Positions 1 to 9,513 of a DNA stretch of 64,000 nt are shown here, piece after piece. The DNA comes from Acidobacteriota bacterium (GTDB taxonomy: Bacteria; Acidobacteriota; Holophagae; Acanthopleuribacterales; Acanthopleuribacteraceae). Each line of letters opens with the position of its first letter. Within the stretch, counting starts at the first letter, position 1. The notes under the pieces were generated by a model. That model saw nothing but the letters and a program-made list of their open reading frames with translations, was not told the DNA's origin and searched no databases. The translations under genes and the position numbers were made by a program. The stretch is from positions 124,001-188,000 of the forward strand of contig JAGQSC010000009.1 in NCBI GenBank assembly GCA_020439745.1, written 5' to 3'.

Positions 1-1
1 C

Positions 2-559
2 TATTCGCTTGGAGCGGTATTCCGCAAAAGTCCCAGGTTTCGACTCAGTGAAGATGTGGAGGAATTTACGGCGGGTCAACCACCTCGTGTGACGACATTG
101 ACGGTTCCATTCGTGGTGCCTGATGTCGTGGGTTTGGGCACCCGGATTCGACCGCGAAACGCGATCAACATCCTCTTCGATTGGCAGCATGTGTTTTATG
201 GCCAGATCATCGAATCGGGTTTTACGATAGTGGAGACACCCCAAAGTGACCAGCGGCAGAACTACACGATTGATGACATCGACGAGTTCCATATGGGATT
301 TGAATGGCTGTTCCCCACCGAGCACTATGTGTTTGCGGCCCGAGCGGGTTATTACAATATCCCCAATCACCAAGTGCGCTACGTAGGCGAGGATCCTGTA
401 AAGCAAAGCCTATTCTCAAGAGGCATACTGGCCGACGAAGACCATTTCACATTTGGATTCGGTGCAAACCGCGACAACCGGCTTCAGTTCGATGTGTCCG
501 TCAACATTTGGCAGCAGGGCAGAGAGTTTACGACTTCGTTTATTTGGAGGAAGAAATGA
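2..559 (+). CDS. Outer-membrane beta-barrel protein, FadL/OmpP1-like (3' part only)
   Basis: The reading frame is open from the left edge, so the true start lies outside the window; the GTG at 56 is probably internal. About 185 residues are visible. They alternate short amphipathic strands and turns, with segments such as VVGLGTRIRPRNAINILFDW and a final FTTSFIWRKK, as expected for the last strands of an outer-membrane barrel. The pattern resembles the C-terminal half of FadL/OmpP1-type transporters of hydrophobic compounds, but this is by eye and another barrel family is possible. The stop codon overlaps the ATG of the next gene (ATGA), so the barrel is probably translated together with the ATPase pair downstream. 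Confidence 0.6.
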   Translation, partial: YSLGAVFRKSPRFRLSEDVEEFTAGQPPRVTTLTVPFVVPDVVGLGTRIRPRNAINILFDWQHVFYGQIIESGFTIVETPQSDQRQNYTIDDIDEFHMGFEWLFPTEHYVFAARAGYYNIPNHQVRYVGEDPVKQSLFSRGILADEDHFTFGFGANRDNRLQFDVSVNIWQQGREFTTSFIWRKK

Positions 560-2700
560 TCGCCTTGTTGATCCTCCTTGTAACACAAGATCTCTATTGG
601 TACGAACATTACGAAGAAGCTGAGAAGGCTTTCAAAAGGGCCGACTACACGCTGTGTCTCAGTCATCTGGACGCGGCTATCGCCGTAAAACCCACCTCAA
701 AAAAGGCAGAGATTATCCGCGCCGGACAGAAGCTTGAATACAAGCCTCACTACTACAAGGCTCTGGCACTCTTCAAATTGGGCCATATCGACGAAGCGGT
801 TGTAGCAGCGGGCATTGCGGCTCAGGGTGAGGTGGTCAAGAATTCATTTGCGCTGCAAAACGAGCTTTTCCCAATTCTGCGCGAATACTCCAGGCGAATC
901 CAGACGTATAGGCAGGAAATACACAAGGAGCAACAAATCATCAATGCCAGAAGAGAGGTGCTCGAGCTGATTGGTGCTGGCGATCTGGAAGGTGCACGAC
1001 AGGCAATCGGCGCTGCGCGCGCGGACGACCAAGAACGATTCAACGACATTGTCTACCTGCTCAACATGATCGATACCGTTGACCAGCAATCATCCAATAC
1101 CCGCAATCAAGCGCTTTCCCGAATCGAGAGATATCTCTTTGACAAGCAGCCTGAATCAGCACAAGCCTTGTTTCTTGCTCTTCAAGAGACACTCCCTGCA
1201 GACCAGGCCAATGAGCTCAATAAGCGCATCAATCTGGCGATCGAAGCGAAACAAGCATCGCAACTGACCACACAAGAGGACCCACAAGAACAAGCGAGAC
1301 TGCAAGATCAGTTAGACCAGGGTCTAGACGAAATTCGAGGATTGATGGAGCAGAGGGAACTGATGCGCGCCAGTTTGGATGCATTGGCTAATCAGAATGA
1401 ACGGTTACAGCGCGAGCTCACCAGTCAGATCAACGAGGGTAATCCCCTGCCCGGTCCACCTACAGCAGTGTTGCAGGTGATCAAGACAGGACTGCGTGCG
1501 ATTCGGGTCGAAGCTCGATTTGCGGTTCCTTCTGGACTGGCGGATTGGTCCGTAGCGAGCGATAGTTTGATCCTCGAAAACAAAAACCCTGAAGTTGTCT
1601 CTCCGTCCCCAGACAACTTTGTCTACGTGAAGGAGTTCTTGGATGTACCGTTTGGCGATCACTTGGTCACATTATCGGTAAGAGACCAATTGGGACGCAC
1701 GGAGTCCACTCAAACAACAGTCAGCTTGCCCAAGCCCATCTACTTGAAACCCCCGTTTTGGATCATATCTGCAATCTTGGCCTTAGCGGGCACCCTGTCT
1801 CGTTGGTTGAAAACACAGCGAGCTCGGCGTCATGCATTGATGAAACACTTCAACCCCTACATCGCCGGAAGTCCGGTTCGAAAAAGCGACATGTTTTATG
1901 GTCGGGACGCGCTGGTGGAACGGATTGTCGGTCTTGTCCACAAAAACAGCCTCATGATCTATGGCGAACGGCGCATCGGTAAGACAAGCTTACTCTTTCA
2001 GATCAAGAACCGTCTGGCTGCTGTGGAGAGCGACCAATACGCATTTATCCCTTGCTATGTCGATCTTCAGGGCGTCAAAGAGGAAGATCTGTTTCATCAG
2101 ATTATGGCTGATATTCTTCTCGAGCACCCCGAGTATGGCAGCCATCTTGAACTGGACTTTACAGAAGAAAACGAAGGCTATCGAAGCCGCCAGTTCTCCA
2201 GAGATATCAAACGTATCATCGAATGGGCGCAGCAACAGGATCAACGCCACTTGGTCATGGTCTTGCTTATGGATGAGGTGGATGTGATTAATGAGTTCAG
2301 TGAAAAGACCAACCAAAAATTGCGCGGTATTTTTATGAAGGAGTTCGCAGAGCATTTGAGTTGCGTCATGGCGGGTATTCACCTCAAAAAGGAATGGGAA
2401 AGCAGCGGCTCGCCTTGGTACAACTTCTTTGAAGAGATCCCAATGACCTATTTTGATGAGGAGGCCGCCAAGGAACTCATCTTGGATCCCGTGAAAGGCA
2501 TTTTTTCCTTCGATAGAGACGCTGTCACTCTGATTATGACAACCACCGGTGGACAGCCTTATCTGATCCAAAAAATCTGCGTCAGCCTGATCAATCACAA
2601 ACTCAGCGAACACCATTTCCGCATCGGAAAGGACGATGTCACACGCACGTTGGAGCAGATGCGTGATGAAATGAAGTTGATTCAAGGAGTAGCCACATGA
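556..2700 (+). CDS. Membrane-anchored AAA/STAND-type ATPase with periplasmic TPR and Ig-like sensor region
   Basis: The start is ATG 556, overlapping the upstream stop; an in-frame start at 304 lies inside the barrel gene and is rejected. The 714-residue product begins with a short hydrophobic segment (MIALLILLVTQ), then an alpha-helical TPR-like and coiled-coil region to about residue 310, an Ig-like segment (about 310-390), one membrane helix (about 400-417) and a C-terminal P-loop ATPase. Walker A is GERRIGKTS at 470-478; Walker B is LLMDEVD with Asp573-Glu574. This layout suggests that the N-terminal half is exported and senses something outside the inner membrane, while the ATPase is cytosolic. 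The ATPase resembles the archaeal ATPase/STAND group (Orc1/Cdc6-like fold). The partner ATPase starts within its stop codon. The molecular function is unknown. Confidence 0.75.
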   Translation: MIALLILLVTQDLYWYEHYEEAEKAFKRADYTLCLSHLDAAIAVKPTSKKAEIIRAGQKLEYKPHYYKALALFKLGHIDEAVVAAGIAAQGEVVKNSFALQNELFPILREYSRRIQTYRQEIHKEQQIINARREVLELIGAGDLEGARQAIGAARADDQERFNDIVYLLNMIDTVDQQSSNTRNQALSRIERYLFDKQPESAQALFLALQETLPADQANELNKRINLAIEAKQASQLTTQEDPQEQARLQDQLDQGLDEIRGLMEQRELMRASLDALANQNERLQRELTSQINEGNPLPGPPTAVLQVIKTGLRAIRVEARFAVPSGLADWSVASDSLILENKNPEVVSPSPDNFVYVKEFLDVPFGDHLVTLSVRDQLGRTESTQTTVSLPKPIYLKPPFWIISAILALAGTLSRWLKTQRARRHALMKHFNPYIAGSPVRKSDMFYGRDALVERIVGLVHKNSLMIYGERRIGKTSLLFQIKNRLAAVESDQYAFIPCYVDLQGVKEEDLFHQIMADILLEHPEYGSHLELDFTEENEGYRSRQFSRDIKRIIEWAQQQDQRHLVMVLLMDEVDVINEFSEKTNQKLRGIFMKEFAEHLSCVMAGIHLKKEWESSGSPWYNFFEEIPMTYFDEEAAKELILDPVKGIFSFDRDAVTLIMTTTGGQPYLIQKICVSLINHKLSEHHFRIGKDDVTRTLEQMRDEMKLIQGVAT

Positions 2701-4199
2701 CATTTGTCACTAATCGATGGGTACGTGGCGACGATTTCTTCGGTCGCCAAGCCATCCTTGATGATGTTGCGCAACGCCTTCACCGCCCCATCTGGTTATT
2801 GGGAAATCGGCGCGCCGGAAAAACATCATTGCTTCGCCAGATTGAGTACCTTTGCGATTCCAATAAGTGGCCCAAAGCCCAGGCACTTTTTTGGGATATC
2901 CAAGGTGCAGGTAGTTCCGACGGACTGAAGGAATCCATTCTTGAGAGCTTGGAAGATAAGCCCCCACTACTCGAAACATTGGACCTGACCATCGAAGAGT
3001 TAGAACAAGCCAGTTTCCCGGAAATCTGTTTGCGTTTGAGGCGAAAAGTCAGGCAATCGTCCTTGGCCAGATTAATCATTCTGATCGACGAGATTGAAGA
3101 GCTTGTGGAGATCGCCGCTCAGGAACCCCAGGTGCTTAGTGCCTTTCGCAAGCTGCAAGACAATGGGCAGCGCGTAACGATGATACTTTCAGGATCCTTG
3201 CGACTCCTGGATATGGACGAAACGGCAAGTCGCACGTCGCCCTTCCTACCCGATTTTATGCCGCCCCTCCTGCTGGAGCCTTTCTCTGAACAAGAAACCC
3301 GGGCGCTCTTGAGCCATGGCGGCATTGAAGGTGACTTGGGTTCCAAGATCTACCAAGCGACGTTTGGTAACCCCCATTTGGTGCAGTCCTTGGGTGATCG
3401 CACCCATCGACTGCAAGACTTGGACAAAGCCATTGAAGATCTCCGCCACCACAATGTGCTCGATTACTTCTTTCGCTCCAACTTCGCTTGTCTTAAGATG
3501 CCCTATCGAAAGTGGTGGCACGACGATGACTTACTGCAACGATTAGAGCAAATCAGTCCCCAACACCGGGATTATCCCTACCTTAAACAATCGGCACTGG
3601 TCCGTCCACAAGACGGTCGGAACAATTCCATAAACCCTCTTCTGCGCATCATCCGCGAAACGGGAAGAACAACCATGGAGTTGCCCGCGGACATGCCACA
3701 AGACGAAGTGGACGGATTGGCAGGCGTTTTCGAGTTGATCGAAGCCATCCGTTCGCGCGATATTCCATTGAATTGCTTGCCACCTTCGGTATTCGAAGGC
3801 GACATTGACCAAGTCCGTTCCGCTGCGCCCATGCCCAACCTGAACATTCTCTATTCCACGGGCGAAGACCACAAGAAACTGCATGCCGTATTGAATGGTG
3901 CATCGCCTGAATATGTATCCGGCAAAGAAGCTGACAGCCGCACGTCTGTTTTCTTGGTAGGGGTCTATCTTTTTCGACAGGAATTCGGACGTTCCTTATT
4001 TGATGATCTGGAAGATCCTTGGGACCGCGCTGACAAGTTGGCAGACCAAGATGTGGGCATTCCTACACGATCACAATCTGAGAAAAAGGTGGACGCCAAG
4101 TTGGGCATGATCCTGTTACGATGCCTGCGCGCCCATCCTGAACATCGTTATGCGGACTTGGACCAGCTCGCAGCGGATCTCTTAGGTCGTCACGCATAA
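2697..4199 (+). CDS. Soluble P-loop ATPase (STAND/ORC-like), partner of the upstream ATPase
   Basis: The start ATG 2697 overlaps the preceding stop (ATGA), so the two ATPases are translationally coupled. The product has 500 residues. An FFGR motif precedes Walker A (GNRRAGKTS, 36-44), and Walker B is IILIDEIEEL with Asp131-Glu132. The same order, FYGR then GERRIGKTS then MDEVD, occurs in the upstream ATPase, so the two domains are related. The second protein has no signal peptide or membrane helix and carries a roughly 300-residue C-terminal helical region that I do not recognise. A heteromeric signalling or assembly ATPase is plausible; this is inference from layout only. Confidence 0.72.
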   Translation: MTFVTNRWVRGDDFFGRQAILDDVAQRLHRPIWLLGNRRAGKTSLLRQIEYLCDSNKWPKAQALFWDIQGAGSSDGLKESILESLEDKPPLLETLDLTIEELEQASFPEICLRLRRKVRQSSLARLIILIDEIEELVEIAAQEPQVLSAFRKLQDNGQRVTMILSGSLRLLDMDETASRTSPFLPDFMPPLLLEPFSEQETRALLSHGGIEGDLGSKIYQATFGNPHLVQSLGDRTHRLQDLDKAIEDLRHHNVLDYFFRSNFACLKMPYRKWWHDDDLLQRLEQISPQHRDYPYLKQSALVRPQDGRNNSINPLLRIIRETGRTTMELPADMPQDEVDGLAGVFELIEAIRSRDIPLNCLPPSVFEGDIDQVRSAAPMPNLNILYSTGEDHKKLHAVLNGASPEYVSGKEADSRTSVFLVGVYLFRQEFGRSLFDDLEDPWDRADKLADQDVGIPTRSQSEKKVDAKLGMILLRCLRAHPEHRYADLDQLAADLLGRHA

Positions 4200-4330
4200 A
4201 AAGTGAGTCACCAAAGACAAGGTACAAATTGGTTTTGACGTGACAGCGCAACTTCTTCAACCGTCCATCCGTCGTTCTTGACGAAGACATCCAGCACACT
4301 TACCGGCTGAATATCTCTAGTTTCTGTTGC

Positions 4331-6745
4331 CTATCGGTTGATTTCGTCAAAGTAGTCAGCAGGGACCAAAATATCGCGTGCCTTGGAACCTACATTTGGA
4401 CCCACAATCCCGTCCGCTTCCATCATATCTACCAATCGCGCGGCCCTGTTGTAACCCAATCGCATCTTGCGTTGGATGTATGACACCGAAGCTTGTCCAC
4501 TGCGAACCACAAGACGAGCTGCCTGATCATACATTGGATCATCGCTGCTAGAAATGCCACCTACCATCACGTCGTCTGCTTCGCTCTTGAGGACCGTGTG
4601 GTTGTAATCCGGTTGTCCTTGTTGCCTGAGGAATTTGACCATTTGCAGGATCTCGCTCTCCATCAACAAGGGCGCATGGATGCGTACCAAACGCGCTGTG
4701 CCGGGTGCCAGAAACAGTGAATCGCCCCTACCTAACAGCTTTTCGGCACCGTTGCCATCCAAAATGATGCGTGAGTCGTTTTTCTGAGCCACCCGATAAC
4801 TGAGCCTGGATGGCAGGTTGGATTTGATGACGCCCGTTATAATATCGACTGACGGCCGTTGGGTGGCCAAGATCATATGAATACCGACGGCTCGCGATTT
4901 TTGCGCGATGCGGGCGATGGACTCCTCGACCTCGCCACGTGCAACCATCATCAGGTCGGCCAATTCATCGATCACCACCACGATATTTGGCATGGGTTCT
5001 AACGGATCTTCTCCTTCTTCGGCTTGAACCTTACCTTGAATGACCGATGCATTGAATTGTTCCAGGTTGCGGAAGTTATGGCTCGCCAGGGTTCGATAGC
5101 GGTCTTCCATCTCGGCTACCGCCCATTTGAGGGCATTGGAAGCTTCTTGTGGATCCGTCACAACCGGAGTCAACAGATGAGGGATATCGGCATAGATCCC
5201 CATTTCCACCATCTTGGGATCAATCAGAATGAACTTTGCTTCGTGTGGCGCCGCACGCATCAAAATGGAACAGATCATGGCATTGATGCCCACGCTCTTG
5301 CCTGAACCTGTCTGTCCCGCGATCAGCAGATGCGGCATCTTCGCAAGGTTAGAGTAGTAAGGATCGCCTTCGATGGTCTTACCCATAGCAACAAGCAGCT
5401 TGGAGCGGTCATCGCAGAACAGTTTGCTTTCGATCATCTCGCGAAAGGTAATGATCTCCCGCTTGGAGTTGGGGACCTCCATACCAATCGATGAGCGACC
5501 GGGCATGCGATCGATGCGAATTGATTCAGCCCCAAGTGCCAAACATAAGTCGTCTTGCAAGTTCACAATTCGGCTGTACTTGATACCGGCATCGGGTCTG
5601 AATTCGTAAGTGGTGACCACCGGACCTGGATGAATGGCCTCCATGTTTCCAGTCACGCCGAATTCCTCAAACTTCTCTTGAAGTAGTTTCGCTTTTCGCT
5701 TTAATTCCTGCTCGTCGATCTTGTGTTCGGGTTTGGGTGCTTGAAAAAAGTGGCTGCTGGGGTATACCCATTTCCCACCCATGTGATCCATGAACTCAAA
5801 CGTTTCTTGGCCGGTTTCCTTTCGTTTGCGCTCCTTAACAGGCACATCAGCAGGCGAACTAGGTGTCTTTGACTGAAGAACAGGTTGAAGTTGCGGCGAG
5901 TCAGCCACAGGAACGGGATCGGGTTTGACGCTGACCGTTCGTCGCGGAGGCGGTTCTTTGACGTTAGTTGATGACGTTTCTTTCGATTCGGCCGGTGGTT
6001 GATCCATCTTCTCCAATTCTCGGATGATGATCGAGTCACGCATACGGTTCTTGCGTCTACGTTCCAGCCATTGGCCCAACCCAAGGAACAGGGAACCGCC
6101 CGACCTGCCAAACGCCATCAAGCGATTGAGCATCCAATTGCCAATGTCGGCCAACGTCAGTTGCGTGGCCATGAGAAGTGCGAGTCCTATGAGACCAAGC
6201 AAAACGATGACCGTACCGACTGTGTTCAGGTACAAAGTCATAAACCTGTAGAGGTCGATGCCCACCGTACCGCCAGGATGAATGGGAATATCCTTCACGA
6301 CAAAGGGCGACATGCCGCCTGCAAAAACAACCAGCGCAACCCATATCGTCGAGCCTGCTAATAACTTCACAAAATAATCCGAAAATGCCTTACCGCGAAT
6401 GGCCTGAATACCCAAATAAGCGGCTAGTATCGGAAAGAAATAGCTGGCCAATCCCAAGAACTGCATCAAGACCGCAGCTAGGTGGGCACCTACGGGTCCC
6501 AACAGGTTGTCAGCCCGATGTTTCGATGTTTCCGTAAAAAAGGAGGGGTCGGTGGGGTCATAAGACATCAAGGCCAAAGCCAACGCGACCGCAACCACGA
6601 CAGATGTCCAACCAAATGCGTCTCGGCCCGCCGACGGAGCCTGTTCTTGAACAGGCGCCTTTTTTCGACGCACGGATTTGCGGTGTGCGGTCAAGCCGTC
6701 GTCTTCATTCAAGTCCACAGCCGCCAAGTTATCCCCGCTCGTCAC
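4331..6745 (-). CDS. ftsK: DNA translocase FtsK/SpoIIIE
   Basis: FtsK is an inner-membrane, septum-located motor that pumps chromosome ends and promotes dimer resolution at cell division. The 804-residue product has an N-terminal membrane part with about four to five helices (between residues 45 and 185), a charged proline-rich linker, and the RecA-like motor with Walker A GQTGSGKSVG near 475-484 and the strand IVVVIDELADLMM. The C-terminal 65 residues fit the winged-helix gamma domain that reads KOPS-type sequences (QRKMRLGYNRAARLVDMME). Length and order match classic FtsK. The start is GTG 6745 with GGAGGC about 12 bases upstream. It is the last gene of a same-strand run, 79 bases after the PTPS-like gene. 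Confidence 0.95.
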   Translation of the reverse strand: MTSGDNLAAVDLNEDDGLTAHRKSVRRKKAPVQEQAPSAGRDAFGWTSVVVAVALALALMSYDPTDPSFFTETSKHRADNLLGPVGAHLAAVLMQFLGLASYFFPILAAYLGIQAIRGKAFSDYFVKLLAGSTIWVALVVFAGGMSPFVVKDIPIHPGGTVGIDLYRFMTLYLNTVGTVIVLLGLIGLALLMATQLTLADIGNWMLNRLMAFGRSGGSLFLGLGQWLERRRKNRMRDSIIIRELEKMDQPPAESKETSSTNVKEPPPRRTVSVKPDPVPVADSPQLQPVLQSKTPSSPADVPVKERKRKETGQETFEFMDHMGGKWVYPSSHFFQAPKPEHKIDEQELKRKAKLLQEKFEEFGVTGNMEAIHPGPVVTTYEFRPDAGIKYSRIVNLQDDLCLALGAESIRIDRMPGRSSIGMEVPNSKREIITFREMIESKLFCDDRSKLLVAMGKTIEGDPYYSNLAKMPHLLIAGQTGSGKSVGINAMICSILMRAAPHEAKFILIDPKMVEMGIYADIPHLLTPVVTDPQEASNALKWAVAEMEDRYRTLASHNFRNLEQFNASVIQGKVQAEEGEDPLEPMPNIVVVIDELADLMMVARGEVEESIARIAQKSRAVGIHMILATQRPSVDIITGVIKSNLPSRLSYRVAQKNDSRIILDGNGAEKLLGRGDSLFLAPGTARLVRIHAPLLMESEILQMVKFLRQQGQPDYNHTVLKSEADDVMVGGISSSDDPMYDQAARLVVRSGQASVSYIQRKMRLGYNRAARLVDMMEADGIVGPNVGSKARDILVPADYFDEINR

Positions 6746-6824
6746 CTTGATCCGATCGCCTCCGGAGCATGTTATCAGATTGTAGCACAGGCCCCCAACA
6801 GCACTCGGATCGACACCCTTCGCA

Positions 6825-7316
6825 TTAAAGTCGGCGACTGAGACTTACAGACTGGCCAGCGGACTCACTTACGCGAACCACAAATTCTTTGACCACAGGT
6901 AACTGGTGTCGAATCAACGGCTCCAGTTGTTGGGACACATAAAGGGCCAGCTGTTCCGACGACGTATTGTCTACCGGCAACAAGATCACGTCTTCCTTTG
7001 GAAACACATAGCGTTTCTCAACCTGAGGTGTCTTGACTAATACCGAAATACATGGCTCTTGCTGTTCGATCACGACCCACGGTTGATTGGCAGGCAGTAA
7101 AACCCGCTCGTCCAGGGCATCACACACATCTTGGATCAGCTTTTTCCCAATCGAAAACGGAAACAACAAACCGTTATGTAACCTTGCGCCAATCAGATCT
7201 ACGCTCACTTCGTAGTTATGCCCGTGAAGGCGCTCGACCGAACCATCATTAAATATGGTGAAATGAGCAGCTGAAAACTTGGCGCGCTGTTTGGCAAGAC
7301 GGACAACGAAACTCAT
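6825..7316 (-). CDS. 6-pyruvoyl-tetrahydropterin synthase family enzyme, class with Glu instead of Cys
   Basis: The family handles 7,8-dihydroneopterin triphosphate and related pterins in queuosine, folate or biopterin synthesis. The three zinc ligands are visible as His18 (FSAAHF) and His31/His33 (RLHGHNYEV). In QueD a catalytic Cys sits four residues before the first His of HGH; here that position is Val27, and Glu28 gives an ExxH pattern. That pattern is known from PTPS-III proteins, which can replace dihydroneopterin aldolase (FolB) in folate synthesis. I therefore do not assign queD. Length (163 residues) is slightly long for the family. The ATG overlaps the trmB stop (ATGA), so the two are translationally coupled. 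Confidence 0.85.
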   Translation of the reverse strand: MSFVVRLAKQRAKFSAAHFTIFNDGSVERLHGHNYEVSVDLIGARLHNGLLFPFSIGKKLIQDVCDALDERVLLPANQPWVVIEQQEPCISVLVKTPQVEKRYVFPKEDVILLPVDNTSSEQLALYVSQQLEPLIRHQLPVVKEFVVRVSESAGQSVSLSRRL

Positions 7317-7945
7317 GGCTTGCGATAACCAGTGCGAAAAATGGGCCGCCCTTCCCGTTGATACTTGATTTCGTAGTTGGTCAAACCATCGGTATCTTCC
7401 GGTGGTTCAGGCAGCAAATCCGAAGGCACAAAAAGGGTCTGTTTGGCGAGTACATCGCACATCCAAGCCCAGTAATCGGCGTGATCTGTGGCAATGAGAA
7501 GGTCGCCTTGCGTGACCAATAGGCGGTAACAGGCCTCCAGGAACACTTGATTGAAAATACGTCGTTTGTGATGGCGTTTCTTTGGCCAAGGATCGGGAAA
7601 GTACAAGTGGATGGCTTTGAGGGAGTCGGGAATTAACCAGTCCTGCATGAAGCTCATTGCCTCAGCGTGCACCACGCGTACATTTCTAATCGGTCGTTTT
7701 TCAATCCGTTCGCGGGCCCGATTCAGGTATTTACGGGCGTATTCAATGCCCAAGAAGTTTTCTTGTGGCTTGGCCAGGCCGCTTCGCATCAAGAACAGCC
7801 CTTTTCCGATCCCAATCTCTAATGAGACAGGATGGGGATTGCCAAAGACCTGTCTCAAATCGAGCGGCGGTTTGAGTGAGTTCAGGTCTAATTCACAAAC
7901 TTGCCGCTGGGCCACAGGAACAATAAGATCTTCGTCAGCCATCAA
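7313..7945 (-). CDS. trmB: tRNA (guanine-N7-)-methyltransferase
   Basis: TrmB makes m7G46 in the variable loop of tRNAs using S-adenosylmethionine. The 210-residue product shows the SAM-binding LEIGIGKG segment, the acidic turn FLGIEYA, and the family signature YFPDPWPKKRHHKRR followed by ATDHADYWAWM. The C-terminal TNYEIKYQREGRPIFR segment is also typical. The start codon overlaps the upstream crotonase stop as ATGA, and its own stop overlaps the next start, so it sits in the middle of a tightly packed operon. No truncation is seen. Confidence 0.95.
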   Translation of the reverse strand: MMADEDLIVPVAQRQVCELDLNSLKPPLDLRQVFGNPHPVSLEIGIGKGLFLMRSGLAKPQENFLGIEYARKYLNRARERIEKRPIRNVRVVHAEAMSFMQDWLIPDSLKAIHLYFPDPWPKKRHHKRRIFNQVFLEACYRLLVTQGDLLIATDHADYWAWMCDVLAKQTLFVPSDLLPEPPEDTDGLTNYEIKYQREGRPIFRTGYRKP

Positions 7946-8718
7946 CGGCCCTTGAAAGCGGGTTTTCTTTTTTCTAGGAACGCAGACACACCTTCACGCG
8001 CGTCCTCTGATGATGCCAAGATGCCAAATAAGGTGGCTTCATATTCATCACCTTGATTTTGCGACATGTCCATCCCGCGATTAACCGCTTCAAGCGCAAA
8101 TCGAACGGCGCGGGGCGCTTTTTTTGTGGTCTTCTGAGCCAGCTCCACGGCTTCATCCAAGAGTGATTCGATGGGGTATACATGGTTCACCAGCCCCAAT
8201 TGCAACGCTCTAGAGGCATCAACCATATCTCCTGTAAGGATTACCTCCATCGCAGCACCCTTACCCACAAGACGTGCCAAACGCTGGGTACCCGAATATC
8301 CGGGAATCAATCCTAAGCCCAATTCTGGGAGTCCAAATTTGGCATTGTCCGATGCCACACGAAACGTGCAGGCCATAGCCAACTCGCAACCACCACCGAG
8401 TGCGAATCCGTTTACCGCAGCAATAACAGGTTTGCCAAGGTGTTCTAGTCTCCGAAACACACTTTGTCCGTAGCGTGCCAGATCGCGTCCCTGGTCCTGG
8501 CTTAATGATTGGAGCTCGGTAATATCGGCACCAGCCGCGAAAGCCCGATCACCCGTGCCAGTTAACACGACCGCGCGTACATGGTTGTCGGAACGAATCT
8601 CGTCCAGAACGGTTCTCAATTCAGACAAAAGCTCGTGGTTTAACGCATTCAGCGCTTTAGGCCGGTTCAAACTGATGACCGTAACCCCATCGCGCGCTTC
8701 AACCAAAAGGGTGTTCAT
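7942..8718 (-). CDS. Enoyl-CoA hydratase/isomerase (crotonase) family protein
   Basis: The start ATG 8718 is chosen because GGAGG lies about six bases upstream; a TTG at 8733 is in frame but lies before that ribosome-binding site. The 258-residue protein has the crotonase fold signatures: the oxyanion-hole segments AFAAGADITEL and NGFALGGGCELAMAC, and the two usual catalytic acidic positions around LPELGLGLIPGYSGTQRL. This fits a short-chain enoyl-CoA hydratase of fatty-acid or amino-acid breakdown; the exact substrate cannot be read. It leads the crotonase-trmB-PTPS overlap group. The association with tRNA and pterin genes looks like packing rather than a pathway. Confidence 0.92.
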   Translation of the reverse strand: MNTLLVEARDGVTVISLNRPKALNALNHELLSELRTVLDEIRSDNHVRAVVLTGTGDRAFAAGADITELQSLSQDQGRDLARYGQSVFRRLEHLGKPVIAAVNGFALGGGCELAMACTFRVASDNAKFGLPELGLGLIPGYSGTQRLARLVGKGAAMEVILTGDMVDASRALQLGLVNHVYPIESLLDEAVELAQKTTKKAPRAVRFALEAVNRGMDMSQNQGDEYEATLFGILASSEDAREGVSAFLEKRKPAFKGR

Positions 8719-8781
8719 GGTTCCTCCCGACAAAAATCCCCATGTTCTACCATAGTTCGGGGCGGGAAACCAATTGAAGGG

Positions 8782-9513
8782 TTATGGATTTTCCAGGCCA
8801 GGGGTTCCCGTAATGGAATATTCTGTGCGAACCAAAGCCGAACTCTTAGTCACTCGAAAAGAAGCAGTACCAATTTGGTTCCGGTTCAATTGCTCTGGCG
8901 TCACGGGAAGCTCATTTACTTCCACACTTCCATCCTCAAACCAAGCCTTCATACTCACTTTCAAACCGCTGAAACCACGGGGATCGTTCACCGAGACGGA
9001 CACCTTGAACCCCCAACCATCAGCATAACGGCGTACTTCTTCCTGCGAAACATAGATATCGTCACTCGAGTTCCAGTTCTGGACGCGGGGAGATTCGATC
9101 AAGCCTTCGCTGTCGTCCGTTGTTTCGACCACCAATTCGCCGACCGACGTGTTTGCGCTACCCGAATATGCGGGGATGTCGTCATCGATCGTGATGTTGA
9201 TCGGTTTGTGTTTTTCTTCTTGCGCTGGAGCTGCCGTTTCGGCTTCCATAGCTGCCTGGGCCTCCATTGCGATCTGGTCGTTGTATGCCTTAGTTTGGTC
9301 GCGATCGACGATTTTGGCGGGCATCATGCTCTTTTCACCATTGAGCTGCGTGAAATAGACAAACTGACCCTCGAAACGCGCCTCGCCCTGAATCTCCAGG
9401 ACCTTACCTCCATTCAGTACCAAGAACGAAGTGTCGCCGCTAATGGGTATCAAGCAAAACAGAAAACAAATAATCATGACCAAAGTCCTTTTATTGCTCG
9501 CGAAGGAACTCAT
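8782..9513 (-). CDS. Secreted protein of unknown function
   Basis: I do not recognise this family. Starting at ATG 9513 gives about 243 residues with a signal peptide: an N-terminal KR pair, the hydrophobic run MIICFLFCLIPIS and a likely cut near SGD. An alternative start at ATG 9477 has a better ribosome-binding site (AAGGA, eight bases) but would lack the positive residues. The mature part begins with a short beta-rich stretch (FLVLNGGKVLEIQGE), then an Ala/Glu-rich linker (about 80-110) and a C-terminal beta-rich domain (about 160-243). The first piece resembles the short segments in periplasmic proteins that describe an enzyme's parameter table, but no function can be named. The gene lies 63 bases before the crotonase on the same strand. 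Confidence 0.7.
   Translation of the reverse strand: MSSFASNKRTLVMIICFLFCLIPISGDTSFLVLNGGKVLEIQGEARFEGQFVYFTQLNGEKSMMPAKIVDRDQTKAYNDQIAMEAQAAMEAETAAPAQEEKHKPINITIDDDIPAYSGSANTSVGELVVETTDDSEGLIESPRVQNWNSSDDIYVSQEEVRRYADGWGFKVSVSVNDPRGFSGLKVSMKAWFEDGSVEVNELPVTPEQLNRNQIGTASFRVTKSSALVRTEYSITGTPGLENP

Noticed and set aside
1990-2703. Minus-strand frame of 237 codons
   Set aside because: It is antisense to the first ATPase, whose Walker motifs are intact; no family resemblance.
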